64,000 bases of DNA from the NCBI GenBank assembly GCA_032622095.1, contig CP136067.1:46915549-46979548 (forward strand). The letters run 5' to 3'. Under the pieces are notes generated by a model. It was not told the origin of the DNA, searched no databases, and was given only the letters and a program-made list of their open reading frames with translations. This DNA is from Siphonodentalium dalli (Eukaryota; Mollusca; Scaphopoda; Gadilida; Siphonodentaliidae). Position numbers and translations under genes: made by a program. Below, piece after piece: positions 11,401 through 24,347 of the stretch (position 1 is the first letter of the stretch; every line of letters begins with the position of its first letter).

Positions 11401-12658
11401 TCTTATAGGATGAGTAAAACAAATATGCTAAAATATCCAAGTGCCGTAGTTTCATCGTAGACTTGTTCCAGTTTTAAAATATAGATAGTGAAATTGATAA
11501 TTTTTGTTTACAGTTGGAAGATTTGATGTCAGGCCGATTCAGCAACAGCATCGACGAGTTTGTGGTCGTAGACTGTCGATACCCATATGAGTACGAAGGT
11601 GGACATATCCAGGTACGTGTGCGTCACCGACATGACCTCTGCTCTAATATTTGCCAATATAACACAGGCGATGATCGAGAAGAGGTTTTTGGGGCGACGC
11701 TCCCCTCAAACACAGGACCATCGTCATCTTTCACTGCGAGTTCTCATCTGAACGCGGTCCAAAAATGTAAGTATCAATTCTATGTCAACCATAGTTTATT
11801 AATGTATTAACATATGAATGGAATATGCTAATTGACAAACCTTAAAACACTAAATTCATTTTCATTATAATTACCATGTTGTTTGCATCGTGCATAGAGT
11901 ACACGTGTATTTTACACTAATCCATGTCTCTAATTCTTTAATGTTATGCTGATATTCGATATAAACGCAGATGGTCCCATATATGGCCGGATTTAGTATA
12001 CAGTACCCCTTTAAGTTTAACATGAAAATGAAAAGGATAAATTGTAGCATTATTTAATTATTTAATTAAGTTCTTTGTAATCGGATGTAAGCATACACGT
12101 AGCAATACAGTTAACTACATGTATATGTGATTTCTATGATTATGTCGTGAGCGAAGGTTTATATCTGAATGTATTCATTTCTAGGCTCAGGCACCTGCGA
12201 CAGAAGGACAGAGAGATGAACGCAGAGAATTACCCGAACCTGTTTTACCCTGAAATCTATATACTTCATGGCGGATATAAGGAATTCTTCGAATCCAAAC
12301 AGGTGCGTTTTGTTTCACTACATTTTCGAAATTCGTTTCAAAATATGGTGACAAGACATTGTGCCAATAAGCTCACGTTTGATACACACATGTGTAGAGT
12401 AATTGCAACAAATGTAGTTCACTGTCGATGCAACGGTGTTTCAGCACCTCAACAAGTACGTTTTCTACATATAATTCGTGAAACTGTGAAAGTATTATTT
12501 TGTACTTATTTGCTATATATTACTCTTTCCAGGCGCTCTGCACCCCGCAGTCATATCGACCTATGCTGCACCAGGATTACTCATCTCAGCTACGTCACTT
12601 CCGAGCCAAGTCCAAGTCCTGGTCCAACGGTCAGAGAAAGAGATCGCTGAGATTCTAG
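8438..12658 (+). pseudogene. cdc25: CDC25-like phosphatase, copy B (multiple lesions)
   Basis: Exons: untranslated 8438-8464, then 8993-9109 (ATG 9026), 9518-9598, 10688-10963, 11514-11612, a remnant of the catalytic exon 11668-11766, 12185-12302 and 12533-12658 (TAG). The donor after 9598 reads AT instead of GT (9599-9600). The last codon of the first coding exon is CAG where other copies have GAG. A 449-bp deletion with CAG microhomology fused the intron after 11612 to the middle of the catalytic exon, removing its acceptor and eight codons. Four G at 11691-11694 add the same frameshift as in copy A. A 55-nt mini-intron (11613-11667) could still splice in frame, but the extra G would destroy the active site frame. 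An enzyme product is very unlikely. Confidence 0.88.
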
Positions 12659-13068
12659 CTGTTCGTCGTCATCAAGTTGTTGTTACTCTGTTGTTTGTTG
12701 TTATTTGTTATTTGTTGTTAACTATGTTATTTCTCAGACACCAGTGCACCAAGTGATTAAAACTTGATCAGCGCACATTTTCGATGTTCAAATGGGGTTC
12801 AACCATGTTTAACGGCGTTGTGGCGTAGTTCAGCCGCACTTGACGGTAGTCACACGTCTTTCTTGACTAAATATTTATTAATACATCCCCCCCCCCCCAA
12901 AGTAATTTGGGTATAGCAATATATGAACTGCTTGGTGTCTGAGATTTTTGTTTTGATTTCAAGCTTAGCTGTGATAATGTTTTTGTTATTTATAAAAATG
13001 TATATGATATAAAGAGCTGGTTAAATTATTGTTAATATATATTGTTTCACATAACGTGCTACATTGTG

Positions 13069-13074
13069 AATAAA
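13069..13074 (+). terminator. AATAAA poly(A) signal, copy B
   Basis: AATAAA about 410 bp after the copy B stop, in the same conserved context as in the other units. Confidence 0.45.
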
Positions 13075-13703
13075 TATTGTTCTCAAACTTATGTTACTAC
13101 TCAATCGAAGACAATGGAACATTGTGATTTCCCTCATCCCAGGGCCCAATACTATAAAATTACAAACATGGTGATTTGAACCGCGAAGAAGATGGCGAGT
13201 ACTATGAACTCCGAAATTTTAATAGCGTAGGCAACAACTTGTAAATAAAATAGACTAGGCAAATCGAGTGTGTATAAATATACCATCGACCTCAAAAGAT
13301 GGAACATTCACGCTCCCATTCTTCACAATAAGCAAAGAGTTTTCCAGAAGATCTCTTGAATATCATTTATCGTGAATGCATGTTGTTAATGAAGTTATCG
13401 TCATACATGTATGTTGAATAAATATCAACAATGAGAGACAAACACTGGTAGAAATCCAGTTGAATACTATAAAAACAAAGTGATTGAAGTTATTGTATCG
13501 TGCGTGTTATAATGCTATAATTTTGTAATAAAATGTGTAATTCCAAAGTAACAACCACATTACAATAATTTTAGTTTAATAGTATATGTTCGAAGTTCGA
13601 ACCCATGACCTCGTCTAGCCCAGAGTGATTTTCTCCACGACCGGAAGTCCTGTTGCCACTTGCATCTAATAACATAATATGTACTTGTTCGTTCCGTTTT
13701 CAG

Positions 13704-13745
13704 TACAAGCTCCAGACTATGTCTCGTGTTGAATTTTCATTAAGA
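13704..13745 (+). other. Exon-like segment between copies B and C
   Basis: Same acceptor, ATG (13719-13721) with nine open codons, and GTGAGC donor as at 5227-5268. It is the best candidate for an upstream alternative exon of copy C, but lies 3.5 kb upstream of that gene's TATA promoter. Confidence 0.3.
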
Positions 13746-14568
13746 GTGAGCAATACTTATTTTATTTTTTTTGTCAAAGTGGGATGCTTGTGGTATCTGT
13801 TGACGAAGGACCCGACGATTTAAATTCCCATAAGAGGATTATTAAAGATCCAGAAATAGGAAACCTTGTTATTGCCGAAACAACATTATCTCATTAAGCG
13901 GCTTCATTTTGGGAAATCCTTATGAGGAATCGAAACCCTATATATACAGCAAAACGAAAGCTAATACGAGTGGTACTCGGTAGCCTAGAGTTCTATATTC
14001 CCGGTTCATACACAGGCGCACAAGGTAAGTTACGATTACTCATTCTCATGTTCTTATGTGGCCTTCACGTCAACTATATGGAAGAATTCAACCAGATCCA
14101 TTAAATTGATGCATGTATGGTTTCCTCGCTTCGTGGTCAGGATCGAGATAATCGTTTTAGACACTCTACTTGATTGTTTTTATAGTAAAACTCCAAGAAA
14201 TATGCAATCAGAACAGTCAATATAGTAAGTACTATTGGATATCAAATCGTGTATTTATATATGCTCATAAAACGGGGGTTTGTCCATAGTTTGAATTATA
14301 ACGGATGCATATTAAATTGTAAACTGTCACTGTTCATTTTGGGTTGCCACTTAAATCACCGTGGAATTGTTCTCGCTTTTCCGCACACCCCTGTCCAGTT
14401 CCGAAAATAAAAAAGTCGACAAAGAGCTGTATTGCTTGCCAGTTTATTGATGATACGGCAAAAAAATAAAGAGCGTTTGCTTCACTTATGTGTAACTTAC
14501 CTATATATAAATCTAATATATAGGTACTTTTTGTGTAAAAACTAAATTCCTAGTGCTTCGTCCCTTTC

Positions 14569-16066
14569 CAACACGCGCCACATAAATATAAGACCAATTG
14601 CGAAGTTTTCCAGCTCTTAGAACATACCCTTAGTCGGCTCTATGTAACACTATAAAGAGCGTTCAGTTATGTATGTTCCCGATGTGGTAAAAATATAAAG
14701 CGTTTGCCTCACTGCTGTGCGGAGGGTTGAACTCAGGTAAACATTGAACCTAAAACGCTCTTTATATTGTTACGCCTATACATAGTTACGCAATGTGGTA
14801 GTATATATATATGGACCATATAATCAGATGAAATGTCGTCATACAGACTGTGTACATGTATCTCCAAAAACAAATTCACATGAGCATTAGAAACTGTTTC
14901 CACACAAGAGTTAGAAATATGCTCTTTAGAAACATGTCATGAATATACTGTCAATGAACGCTCTTTATTGTTTCATGGTGCCTCTATATATATTTATAGA
15001 ACTACTTGGCATAAGGCCTACGTCGTCCGGATTGTTGTATTTATCGACCTACGTGTATATTGATCTTCCGAACATCACTGGAATGTTATAGAAGTTACCA
15101 TTAATAAGGATAATTCGGGGGCAAAACCTGAATTGAAAAACAAAACGAATTCTTCAAACTTGTCATATTCGCAAAGTTCCTCTTGGAGTGATAGGCTCCA
15201 ACGCGCGCCACATAAATATAAGACCAATTGCTAAGTTTTCCAGCTCTTGGAACATACTCTTAGTCGGCTGTATGCAACACTATAAAGAGCGTTCAGTTAT
15301 GTATGTTCCCTGTGTGGTAAAAATATAGCGCGTTTGCCTCACTACTGTGCGGAGGGTTGAACTCAGTTAAACATTGAACCTAAAACGCTCTTTATATGGT
15401 TACGCCTATACATAGTTACGCAATGTGGTATTATATATGTATGATCAATATAATCAGATGAAATGTCGTCATACAGACTGCATAAATATATCTCCAAAAA
15501 TAAATTCACAAGAGTTATGTTCCCGGTGTGGTGAAAATATAGCGCGTTTGCCTCACTGCTGTGCGGATGGTTGAACTCAGTTAAACATTGAACCTAAAAC
15601 GCTCTTTATATGGTTACGCCTATACATAGTTACGCAATGTGGTAGTATATATGTATGATCAATATAATCAGATGAAATGTCGTCATACAGACTGCATAAA
15701 TATATCTCCAAAAATAAATTCACATGAGCATTAGAAACTGTTTCCACACAAGAGTTAGAAATATGCTCTTTAGAAACATGTCATGAATATACTGTCAATG
15801 AACGCTCTCTATTGTTTAATGGTGTCCCTATCTATATTTATAGAACTCAGTGACTTACGTAGGGCCTGTATACGTCATCCGTTGGCATATGAAGTCCGCA
15901 TTGTTGCATTTATCGACATACGTGTATATTGATCTTCCGAACATCACTGGAATGTTATGGAAGTGAGAATTACTAAGGATAATTTGGGGGCAAAACCTGA
16001 GTTGAAAAAAAAACGAAACGAATTCTTCTATCTTGTCATATTCGCAAAGCTCCCCTCGGAGTGATA
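14569..16066. repeat. 630-bp sub-repeat cluster, B-C spacer
   Basis: Full sub-repeats start at 14569 and 15199 (period 630), followed by shorter partial copies from about 15500. Each carries direct and inverted AAAGAGCG motifs. Representative of the unshortened cluster. Confidence 0.8.
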
Positions 16067-17222
16067 AGCTCCTCATGGAGTGATAATGTTAACGACGAAA
16101 CATATAAGTTGGTTCCGGTGATTAATAAAGGGGTCAGACTTTCACACTATCAGGCGAGAAAACGCCGCCAGTCGCGCTTATGGGCTAGGGACATAGTACG
16201 AAGTGACTCTTTGTCGGTTGAAATTCAATCACTTGCACAATATGGTAAGCCAAGCTCAACTGAAGTCACGTGATATGTGCGCGTAGTTAATAAAATGGTG
16301 TCCCGTCTTAACTTGTCAGTTCATTTTGTTGCAGTAGAAAACGCATATTCATATATAAACACTCAATACTTTCAACTATCTACAATATGGTATGTTTAAA
16401 ATTATGTTTACATATACACAAAACCGGATCTCTTAATAATGTGTACCTATTTTTTTTTAAGTTACAACACCCGTTCCGCGCTGATATGTGCTAACTGACT
16501 TTTACATTTGGATTTGTCTTTTACAATTGTTTTTTTGTTGTTTATATACACTCTCCGCGAATTTGTGAATAGAAAAACATACAATTCAATAACCTCACTG
16601 CTCTTCATCGTGGAAGCCGGAATACGTGGAGGCCGGAATAAAGAGTATTACATTGAAGCTAGTAGGTCGCATAAAATTGTTGAATTCTCATCACATTGGT
16701 GGTAACATTGGTGCATGCATTGTCCGGACTAATTGTGCCCGATACAGATTTGTTCATTTCATAAAATTTAGAAAAGTTAGGTCCCGATGTTATTCAGCAG
16801 ATAAAAAAAAAAGCGCAGTGTCACTGTTAGTATATTTTGTGGGCCTTCGTGAGGTTCGTGATCCCCCATTGATCGTTATTCATCTTCAGCAAATCACCGA
16901 CTGACTAAATTGCTAACATAGTTGATAAGTTGTAAACAATATAGTTGACAGTTCCTGGGCTGAATTTCACTCACAAACTGTTATCTCACTTCCAAACATG
17001 CGACTAAACACTTCTGAACAAGAAATCTAACACGTTGTCATGCGCATCGACGCTGCTCTTCCCACTATCTGTGTAATTTTAACGCCCTGAGTTGTGATAG
17101 GCAACCGTATTCGTGAGCAACATTCTGCCACGCGATCCCGATGTGTTACAATTTGTTATCATACAACATCGCGAATCGTTTCTCACGTATTTTCAAAATA
17201 AACAACATTATGTCCCTTACTT

Positions 17223-17256
17223 TATAAGCAGTAAAGTTTGAACTTTTTATTCATTC
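17223..17256 (+). promoter_or_regulatory. Core promoter of copy C
   Basis: TATAAG at 17223, TTTGAA between, and initiator TCATTC at 17251-17256 with its A 30 bp from the TATA. The untranslated exon is 17253-17279 with a GTGAGT donor. Confidence 0.6.
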
Positions 17257-17840
17257 GCTCTTCTCGCCTTGAATCCATTGTGAGTATCGTCGTCATCGCG
17301 TGGTTATTAGTTTTACCGTGTACCTCAATCCATTTCAAATGTTTCAAAACTGGTACTTGTAGAGCCCTAATGCTATTATTTAAAATTTCGAACTGGAATA
17401 CACCTCTATGTCGATACACATATTTTAAGTTATAATGTATTCCCTTATATTTATCATTCACATCGCCACCGCGTAAACTGGATCAAATATATCTTATCAG
17501 TGGCATGTAGCATGTGTTCATTGTCTGACATTCTTTGGCGAGGTGGTGGAATTTAGCGGCAACAATTTATTGCCCAATATATGTTTAGTTGCCTGAATAT
17601 TTCCGCGTGTTATTAAATATTTCAAATAAATGAACGTATCGGAGAATATTACCAGAATAGATCAAATTCTCACAGTATAAATTTATTATATTATTAATAT
17701 ATGGCCTATATTTATCGAGAGTGTAGTTGATTGTAGGTTGATATCCGAGTTGACGTCAATACGTCCTCTTTTGCCATATTAATTAATTGAAACCATTTTT
17801 CTTTCAGATTCCTAACATCACTTTCGACATAGACGATACC

Positions 17841-20800
17841 ATGGATATCATCCAGCTGTTGAGCCCTTGTGACTTCAAGCTTCACGTCGACGAGTCGTCC
17901 AGAGATAGCGGTATAGACGTAGAGGTAAGCAGGATTAGAGCAGGAGAAATTGCCAACTCGTACAAACGTGATTTATAAGGACCTATTATCCGTAATTTAG
18001 AGAAACAATTTCAGTTTAAACATTGTGCTTATTTAAGAACAGTATTAAGTAATAGATCAATAGTTAGTTCGTCAGTTCGTTTTATGCGAAGATTCGAACG
18101 CAACCACAGTAATGAACACGAACGTATGTATTATGACACCTACATGCTCACATTATGTTATGTATTTTATTCGCATATTTTCGATTATTTTCTTTCAATA
18201 GTCTATGCTATAATGTATAATATAAGAGGCACAGAATGTTCCACACAGGAAATAGTAATTGAGTTCCTTGACATAAATTTTAATTGATATGTCTAATTAT
18301 ATCCACATTAATGAATATAATTTGTTTTCCAGACACCAACTACTGCACACATCAGCGAACATGAGGGTAGCTTCAGTTCTTTTCTCCCATCAGAAACACC
18401 TACTAACTCTGAGGTACGTTATATTATTATTTCTAAAATTAAGAAAACAATGAACGCCACATTAATAGGTCAATAAGATTTGACAAAAACCATATAGGAC
18501 CGGCTAAAATTATGGCCGGACAATTAACACCAAGAAACCTATACACGAATACAGTTTATCCAGCAATTTAGGAAAGCATTTCAGCAGCCTAAGGGTGGAT
18601 ACACACAGTATGCATGTAATTTCTGTGTGTAAAATACATGTATTTTACATGGCCACACCAATAATTGACAACATTAAATATCTGCGAGCGTTCATTGTTA
18701 ACATGCCAGACAAGTGAGTAGTGATAAGCGAAGTCAAACTGTCTGCTGTCAGGACATTTAAGGCCAGTCCAAAACACGTCTTCTCTTACGGATGCGGAAA
18801 TTAGTCAACTCTGTGTGACATTTTATTAATGCACGAACACCAGAAGCGACACGTCTGGCATATACAGGCTTCATATAGAATATGTTCGACCATGATGCTT
18901 GTTTGGCATGGGGTCATGAAAGCTTCAAATCGCTAAGGGACTTAGTTGTATATCGGTCGGAATAATCTGCGCAAGAAGGTACAATATAATGTTTTACTTA
19001 AATAGCTCAGAGTTAGCCACCCCCGCCTGGTAGCTTTCGGGATCATATATATATATAGCCCCTGCGTTGGGGAAATCCGGATCCACCACTGCTATAAATA
19101 TCAAGAGAGGACTAATAATTATTTAAATAGAACGTCCACCATATGGGTTATCCAACGAACAAGTATTTTAAGTGGCCTGGCGACTCGGTCCAAGATAGCG
19201 GCTTCTCTACATTCCTTAATTGGAACTAGAACTCAGTGCGGTCAACACGTCCGCAATGATTGGGTTGTCAGTGGACACATGTTACATTGTCTGTATTATC
19301 CGTGTAAAACGCCAAATACACGATAATAACAGAGGTTGCATGCATGTGTGTATCCACCCTAAGACAAGAAGCCATATTTCTATAGTGTATGTGTGGCATC
19401 TAAGTTTACGCTTATAATTTAAGTATTTAAATACAAACAGCTAAGCAAATAATTATATGATATTTTGATACATGTATCACTGTTCTAAATATTTCGCTTC
19501 CAGTTGTCCATCCGTCGTAGACCAGTTCGATGTCTTTTCGGACGTTCAAAATCCTCCGACAACTGTCTGAAACGCCAGATCACCGAGAAATGTGATGTCA
19601 TCGAACCACCAGCCAAACGCCAACTGTTAGAGAAATCAGACAAAGACGACATGAGAATTAAAGAAGCTCTCAACTCCATGACCTCCAACGTTGATCTGAT
19701 CGGTGACGGGACCTCGAGCTACACCCTCCGCGTCATCTCAGGTCGACACAAGGACCTCAAGTACATATCCACACAAACAGTGAGTGATTTCAACGTATTA
19801 ATGTATCTATTCGATAATCGAGACATACATGTATTTGATTGTCGTATACGTGTAATATGAATGTTTCCATGTTGCTTTTGTGCCCAACTATCTGGACTTC
19901 CTTCTATATCTGAAATTCAAACTGATAGAAAAGTAAACTGTTCAAATTATGACGGGATAACAAGCCTATGGCTTTTATAAAAATAATTGCTATGTAAATG
20001 TTACCTCAAGTTTCAATACAGGCAGCTACAATGTAAAGGCGGAAATTCAAATATAGTTCTCTGTTCTCTCATAAATGTTGGAATAGTTAAGCGAGTGCAG
20101 GGATGAGTAAGAGTGAGGTGTGATAGAAGGGATAAGATAATAAAGTAGTTAGGAAAGATGTGTGATAAATGGTGTATACAGTCATGTCTCGAAATTCTTC
20201 ACTAGACGTCCAGTGTTCTTATAGGATGAGTAAAACAAATATGCTAAAATATCCAAGTACCGTAGTTTCATCGTAGACTTGTTCCAGTTTTAAAATATAG
20301 ATAGTGAAATTGATAATTTTTGTTTACAGTTGGAAGATTTGATGTCAGGCCGATTCAGCAACAGCATCGACGAGTTTGTGGTCGTAGACTGTCGATACCC
20401 ATATGAGTACGAAGGTGGACATATCCAGGTACGTGTGCGTCACCGACATGACCTCTGCTCTAATATTTGCCAATATAACACAGCAATCGATTTATTTCTT
20501 TTGTAAAATAATGAGGATCATGTCAAGTTAAATTATCTTATTGGCATTATTTTGATTGACAACATTATTTTATTACGTAACAAATATCAATATATATGTT
20601 GAAATTACATATACATGTATTACAAATTTTTACATGTATATTCGTATAGTTTTATTTCTTTTGTTTTTTTGTTGATAATGAGTCCAATAATTAAATTGGT
20701 AACACGCTCAGAATATCAATTCAGATTTATTGTATCACTCTTAATGGTGGTGTGTGTCAAGAATCTAAATGCAGCCACCCATTGTTAACAATCGTCAATA

Positions 20801-21937
20801 CCCGAACAAAATTATATTTTTGTTATAATAATGATCAGTTTTCCTGTCGGGCGATTTTGCGGTTGAATTGTGTAGTGTTTGTATTGTCTAAGGATCTGTA
20901 TCTAAGTCACCTCTTATTTGCAGGATGCTGAGAATCTCCACACGCAGGCGATGATCGAGAAGAGGTTTTTGGGCGACGCTCCCCTCAAACACAGGACCAT
21001 CGTCATCTTTCACTGCGAGTTCTCATCTGAACGCGGTCCAAAAATGTAAGTATCAATTCTATGTCAACCATAGTTTATTAATGTATTAACATATGAATGG
21101 AATATGCTAATTGACAAACCTTAAAATACTAAATTCATTTTCATTATAATTACCATGTTGTTTGCATCGTGCATAGAGTACACGTGTATTTTACACTAAT
21201 CCATGTCTCTAATTCATTAATGTTATGCTGATATTCGGTATAAACGCAGATGGTCCCATATATGGCCGGAGTTAGTATACAGTACCCCTTTAAGTTTAAC
21301 ATGAAAATGAAAAGGATAAATTGTAGCATTATTTAATTATTTAATTAAGTTCTTTGTAATCGGATGTAAGCATACACGTATCAATACAGTTAACTACATG
21401 TATATGTGATTGCTATGATTATGTCGTGAGCGAAGGTTTATATCTGAATGTATTCATTTCTAGGCTCAGGCACCTGCGACAGAAGGACAGAGAGATGAAC
21501 GCAGAGAATTACCCGAACCTGTTTTACCCTGAAATCTATATACTTCATGGCGGATATAAGGAATTCTTCGAATCCAAACAGGTGCGTTTTGTTTCACTAC
21601 ATTTTCGAAATTCGTTTCAAAATATGGTGACAAGACATTGTGCCAATAAGCTCACGTTTGATACACGCATGTGTAGATTAATTGCAACAAATGTAGTTCA
21701 CTGTCGATGCAACGGTGTTTCAGCACCTCAACAAGTACGTTTTCTACATATAATTCGTGAAACTGTGAAAGTATTATTTTGTACTTATTTGCTATATATT
21801 ACTCTTTCCAGGCGCTCTGCACCCCGCAGTCATATCGACCTATGCTGCACCAGGATTACTCATCTCAGCTACGTCACTTCCGAGCCAAGTCCAAGTCCTG
21901 GTCCAACGGTCAGAGAAAGAGATCGCTGAGATTCTAG
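17841..21937 (+). CDS. cdc25: CDC25-family dual-specificity phosphatase, copy C (intact)
   Basis: By family, CDC25 removes inhibitory phosphates from CDK-cyclin to trigger cell-cycle entry. Coding exons are 17808-17924 (ATG 17841 in ACCATGG context), 18333-18413, 19504-19779, 20330-20428, 20924-21045, 21464-21581 and 21812-21937 (TAG). All introns are GT-AG and phases match, giving 301 residues. A short N-terminus carries DSGID (residues 22-26), resembling a DSG phosphodegron. The family's LIGD...HKDLKYIS element is at about 120-144. The rhodanese-like catalytic domain has [13 protein letters not shown] (167-179), the [10 protein letters not shown] loop (210-219; Cys211 codon at 21014-21016, Arg217) and GGYKEFF (250-256). 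The C-terminus ends RKRSLRF. Compared with E and F it has Asn53 for Lys, Arg131 for His and Thr145 for Pro. At 301 residues it is shorter than human or fly CDC25 because the regulatory N-terminus is short. An extra upstream exon cannot be excluded. Confidence 0.92.
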
Positions 21938-22341
21938 CTGTTCGTCGTCATCAAGTTGTTGTTACTCTGTTGTTTGTTGTTATTTGTTATTTGTTGTTAT
22001 GTTATTTCTCAGACACCAGTGCACCAAGTGATTAAAACTTGATCAGCGCACATTTTCGATGTTCAAAAGGAGTTCAACCATGTTTAACGGCGTTGTGGCG
22101 TAGTTCAGCCGCACTTGACGGTAGTCACACGTCTTTCTTGACTAAATATTTATTAATACATTCCCCCCCCCAAAGTAATTTGGGTATAGCAATATATGAA
22201 CTGCTTGGTGTCTGAGCTTTTTGTTTTGATTTCAAGCTTAGCTGTGATAATGTTTTTGTTATTTATAAAAATGTATATGATATAAAGAGCTGGTTAAATT
22301 ATTGTTAATATATATTGTTTCACATAACGTGCTACATTGTG

Positions 22342-22347
22342 AATAAA
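22342..22347 (+). terminator. AATAAA poly(A) signal, copy C
   Basis: AATAAA about 400 bp after the stop of the intact copy C, in the conserved context shared by all units. Confidence 0.5.
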
Positions 22348-22599
22348 TATTGTTCTCAAACTTATGTTACTACTCAATCGAAGACATTGGCACATTGTGA
22401 TTTCCCTCATCCCAGGGCCCAATACTATAAAATTACAAACATGGTGATTTGAACCGCGAAGAAGATGGCGAGTACTATGAACTCCGAAATTTTAATAGCG
22501 TAGGCAACAACTTGTAAATAAAATAGACTAGGCAAATCGAGTGTGTATAAATATACCATCGACCTCAAAAGATGGAACATTCACGCTCCCATTCGTCTA

Positions 22600-23393
22600 C
22601 ACTCTTATGACTAATGTGTAGGTCTTCTACACAAAATGTGTAGCCCTGCTACACAATCATTATTCAATTTTGATCTTAAACATATTTGTGTAGCATATGT
22701 GTAGTTTCATATTCGTACACATATTGTGTAACAATTTTTACACATAAATGGGTAAATTTTACACATTTATACACAACTGTGTGTATAAAATCAACACATA
22801 TCCCTGACACATTTTATGTAGGTTCTTACACACACAGTTCGTAGACAAGAAATGCAAGTTCAGTAGTCCGACCTGTGGGTATAGTATTAAAGATATATGC
22901 AGATTTATATGTTAAAACTTTCATGGCGCATAGTGGGATGTATATTTGTTCTGTACTGTGAGTTTTTGCTTTGAATGAACAAACCAGGGTCGAGGCGTGA
23001 TTGCATAATATTAGTATTATTACAACAATCATAACAAGAGTCTAAGCGCAGTAATCGCCATGAAAGTTTTAACAAATAAATCCTCATATACTATTAATAC
23101 TATACCCACACATTGGTATTTCCGATCTTACATCCTTGTCTACGATCGCTGTAGATTGTATTCCAAAAAATATACTCAAACAATATGGCCGTCACGTAGC
23201 AGACTATGAAACTGAAGGCATCGTAATGCGCATGCTCGACGTTCTTACACAATTGCGTGTAACAAAATATACACATTATTAGTAGAACGGCACTGGTCAA
23301 TGTATTTGTATGTAAAACTACACATTGCTATGTGTATTAACCGGGTTTACACATTTGATGTGTAATCGTTTCTACACATTAGTTATAAGAGAG
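22600..23393. mobile_element. TA-flanked terminal-inverted-repeat MITE
   Basis: The 794-bp element is flanked by TA on both sides (22598-22599 and 23394-23395), as for Tc1/mariner-type insertions. The left end CACTCTTATGACTAATGTGT matches the reverse complement of the right end CTCTCTTATAACTAATGTGT in 18 of 20 bases. Both halves are packed with TGTGTA/TACACA motifs, which look like subterminal binding repeats. No transposase ORF is present, so it is non-autonomous. The left flank also lost 291 bp of unit sequence (equivalent to 13322-13612 of unit B), so only the right flank is undisturbed. Confidence 0.85.
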
Positions 23394-23481
23394 TAGCCCA
23401 GAGTGATTTTCTCCACGACCGGAAGTCCTGTTGCCACTTGCATCTAATAACATAATATGTACTTGTTCGTTCCGTTTTCAG

Positions 23482-23523
23482 TACAAGCCCCAGACTATGT
23501 CTCGTGTTGAATTTTCATTAAGA
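23482..23523 (+). other. Exon-like segment between copies C and D
   Basis: Same segment as at 5227-5268 (ATG 23497), with acceptor and GTGAGC donor intact, lying 90 bp after the MITE. The five codons before the ATG differ by one base (Leu to Pro) from units A, B and F. Confidence 0.3.
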
Positions 23524-24347
23524 GTGAGCAATACTTAATTATTTTGTTTGGTCAAAGTGGGATGCTTGTGGTATCTGTTGACGAAGGACCCGACGATTTA
23601 AATTCCCATAAGAGGATTACTAAAGATCCAGAAATAGGAAACCTTTTTATTGCCGAAACAACATTATCTCATTAAGCGGCTTCATTTTGGGAAATCCTTA
23701 TGAGGAATCGAAACCCTATATATACAGCAAAACGAAAGCTAATACGAGTGGTACTCGGTAGCCTAGAGTTCTATATTCCCGGTTCATACACAGGCGCGCA
23801 AGGTAAGTTACGATTACTCATTCTCATGTTCTTATGTGGCCTTCACGTCAACTATATGGAGAATTCAACCAGATCCATTAAATTGATGCATGTATGGTTT
23901 CCTCGCTTCGTGGTCAGGATCGAGATAATCGTTTTAGACACTCTACTTGATTGTTTTTATAGTAAAACTCCAAGAAATATGCAATCAGAACAGTCAATAT
24001 AGTAAGTACTATTGGATATCAAATCGTGTATTTATATATGCTCATAAAACGGGGGTTTGTCCATAGTTTGAATTATAACGGATGCATATTAAATTGTAAA
24101 CTGTCACTGTTCATTTTTGGGTTGCCACTTAAATCACCGTGGAATTGTTCTCGCTTTTCCGCACACCCCTGTCCAGTTCCGAAAATAAAAAAGTCGACAA
24201 ACAGCTGTATTGCTTGCCAGTTTATTGATGATACGGCAAAAAAATAAAGAGCGTTTGCTTCACTTATGTGTAACTTACCTATATATAAGTCTAATATATA
24301 GGTACTTTTTGTGTAAAAACTAAATTCCTAGTGCTTCGTCCCTTTCC

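Larger units (their letters stand above)
8427..17241 (+). repeat. Array unit B
   Basis: 8,815 bp, equal to the ancestral unit less a 449-bp deletion in the gene. The spacer (13075-17222) holds an exon-like segment, the sub-repeats at 14569-16066 and a relatively GC-richer stretch before the next promoter. Short ORFs there are not conserved as frames between units. Confidence 0.93.

Noticed and set aside
13922-14104. ORF starting MRNRNPIYT with an AAG/GTAAGT donor-like end
   Set aside because: The ATG is ATA in both unit D copies, the phase does not join the first coding exon, and there is no acceptor. At most it is untranslated exon sequence.
22826-23300. Short minus-strand ORFs inside the MITE
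   Set aside because: No transposase motifs. They fall in AT-rich filler of a non-autonomous element.
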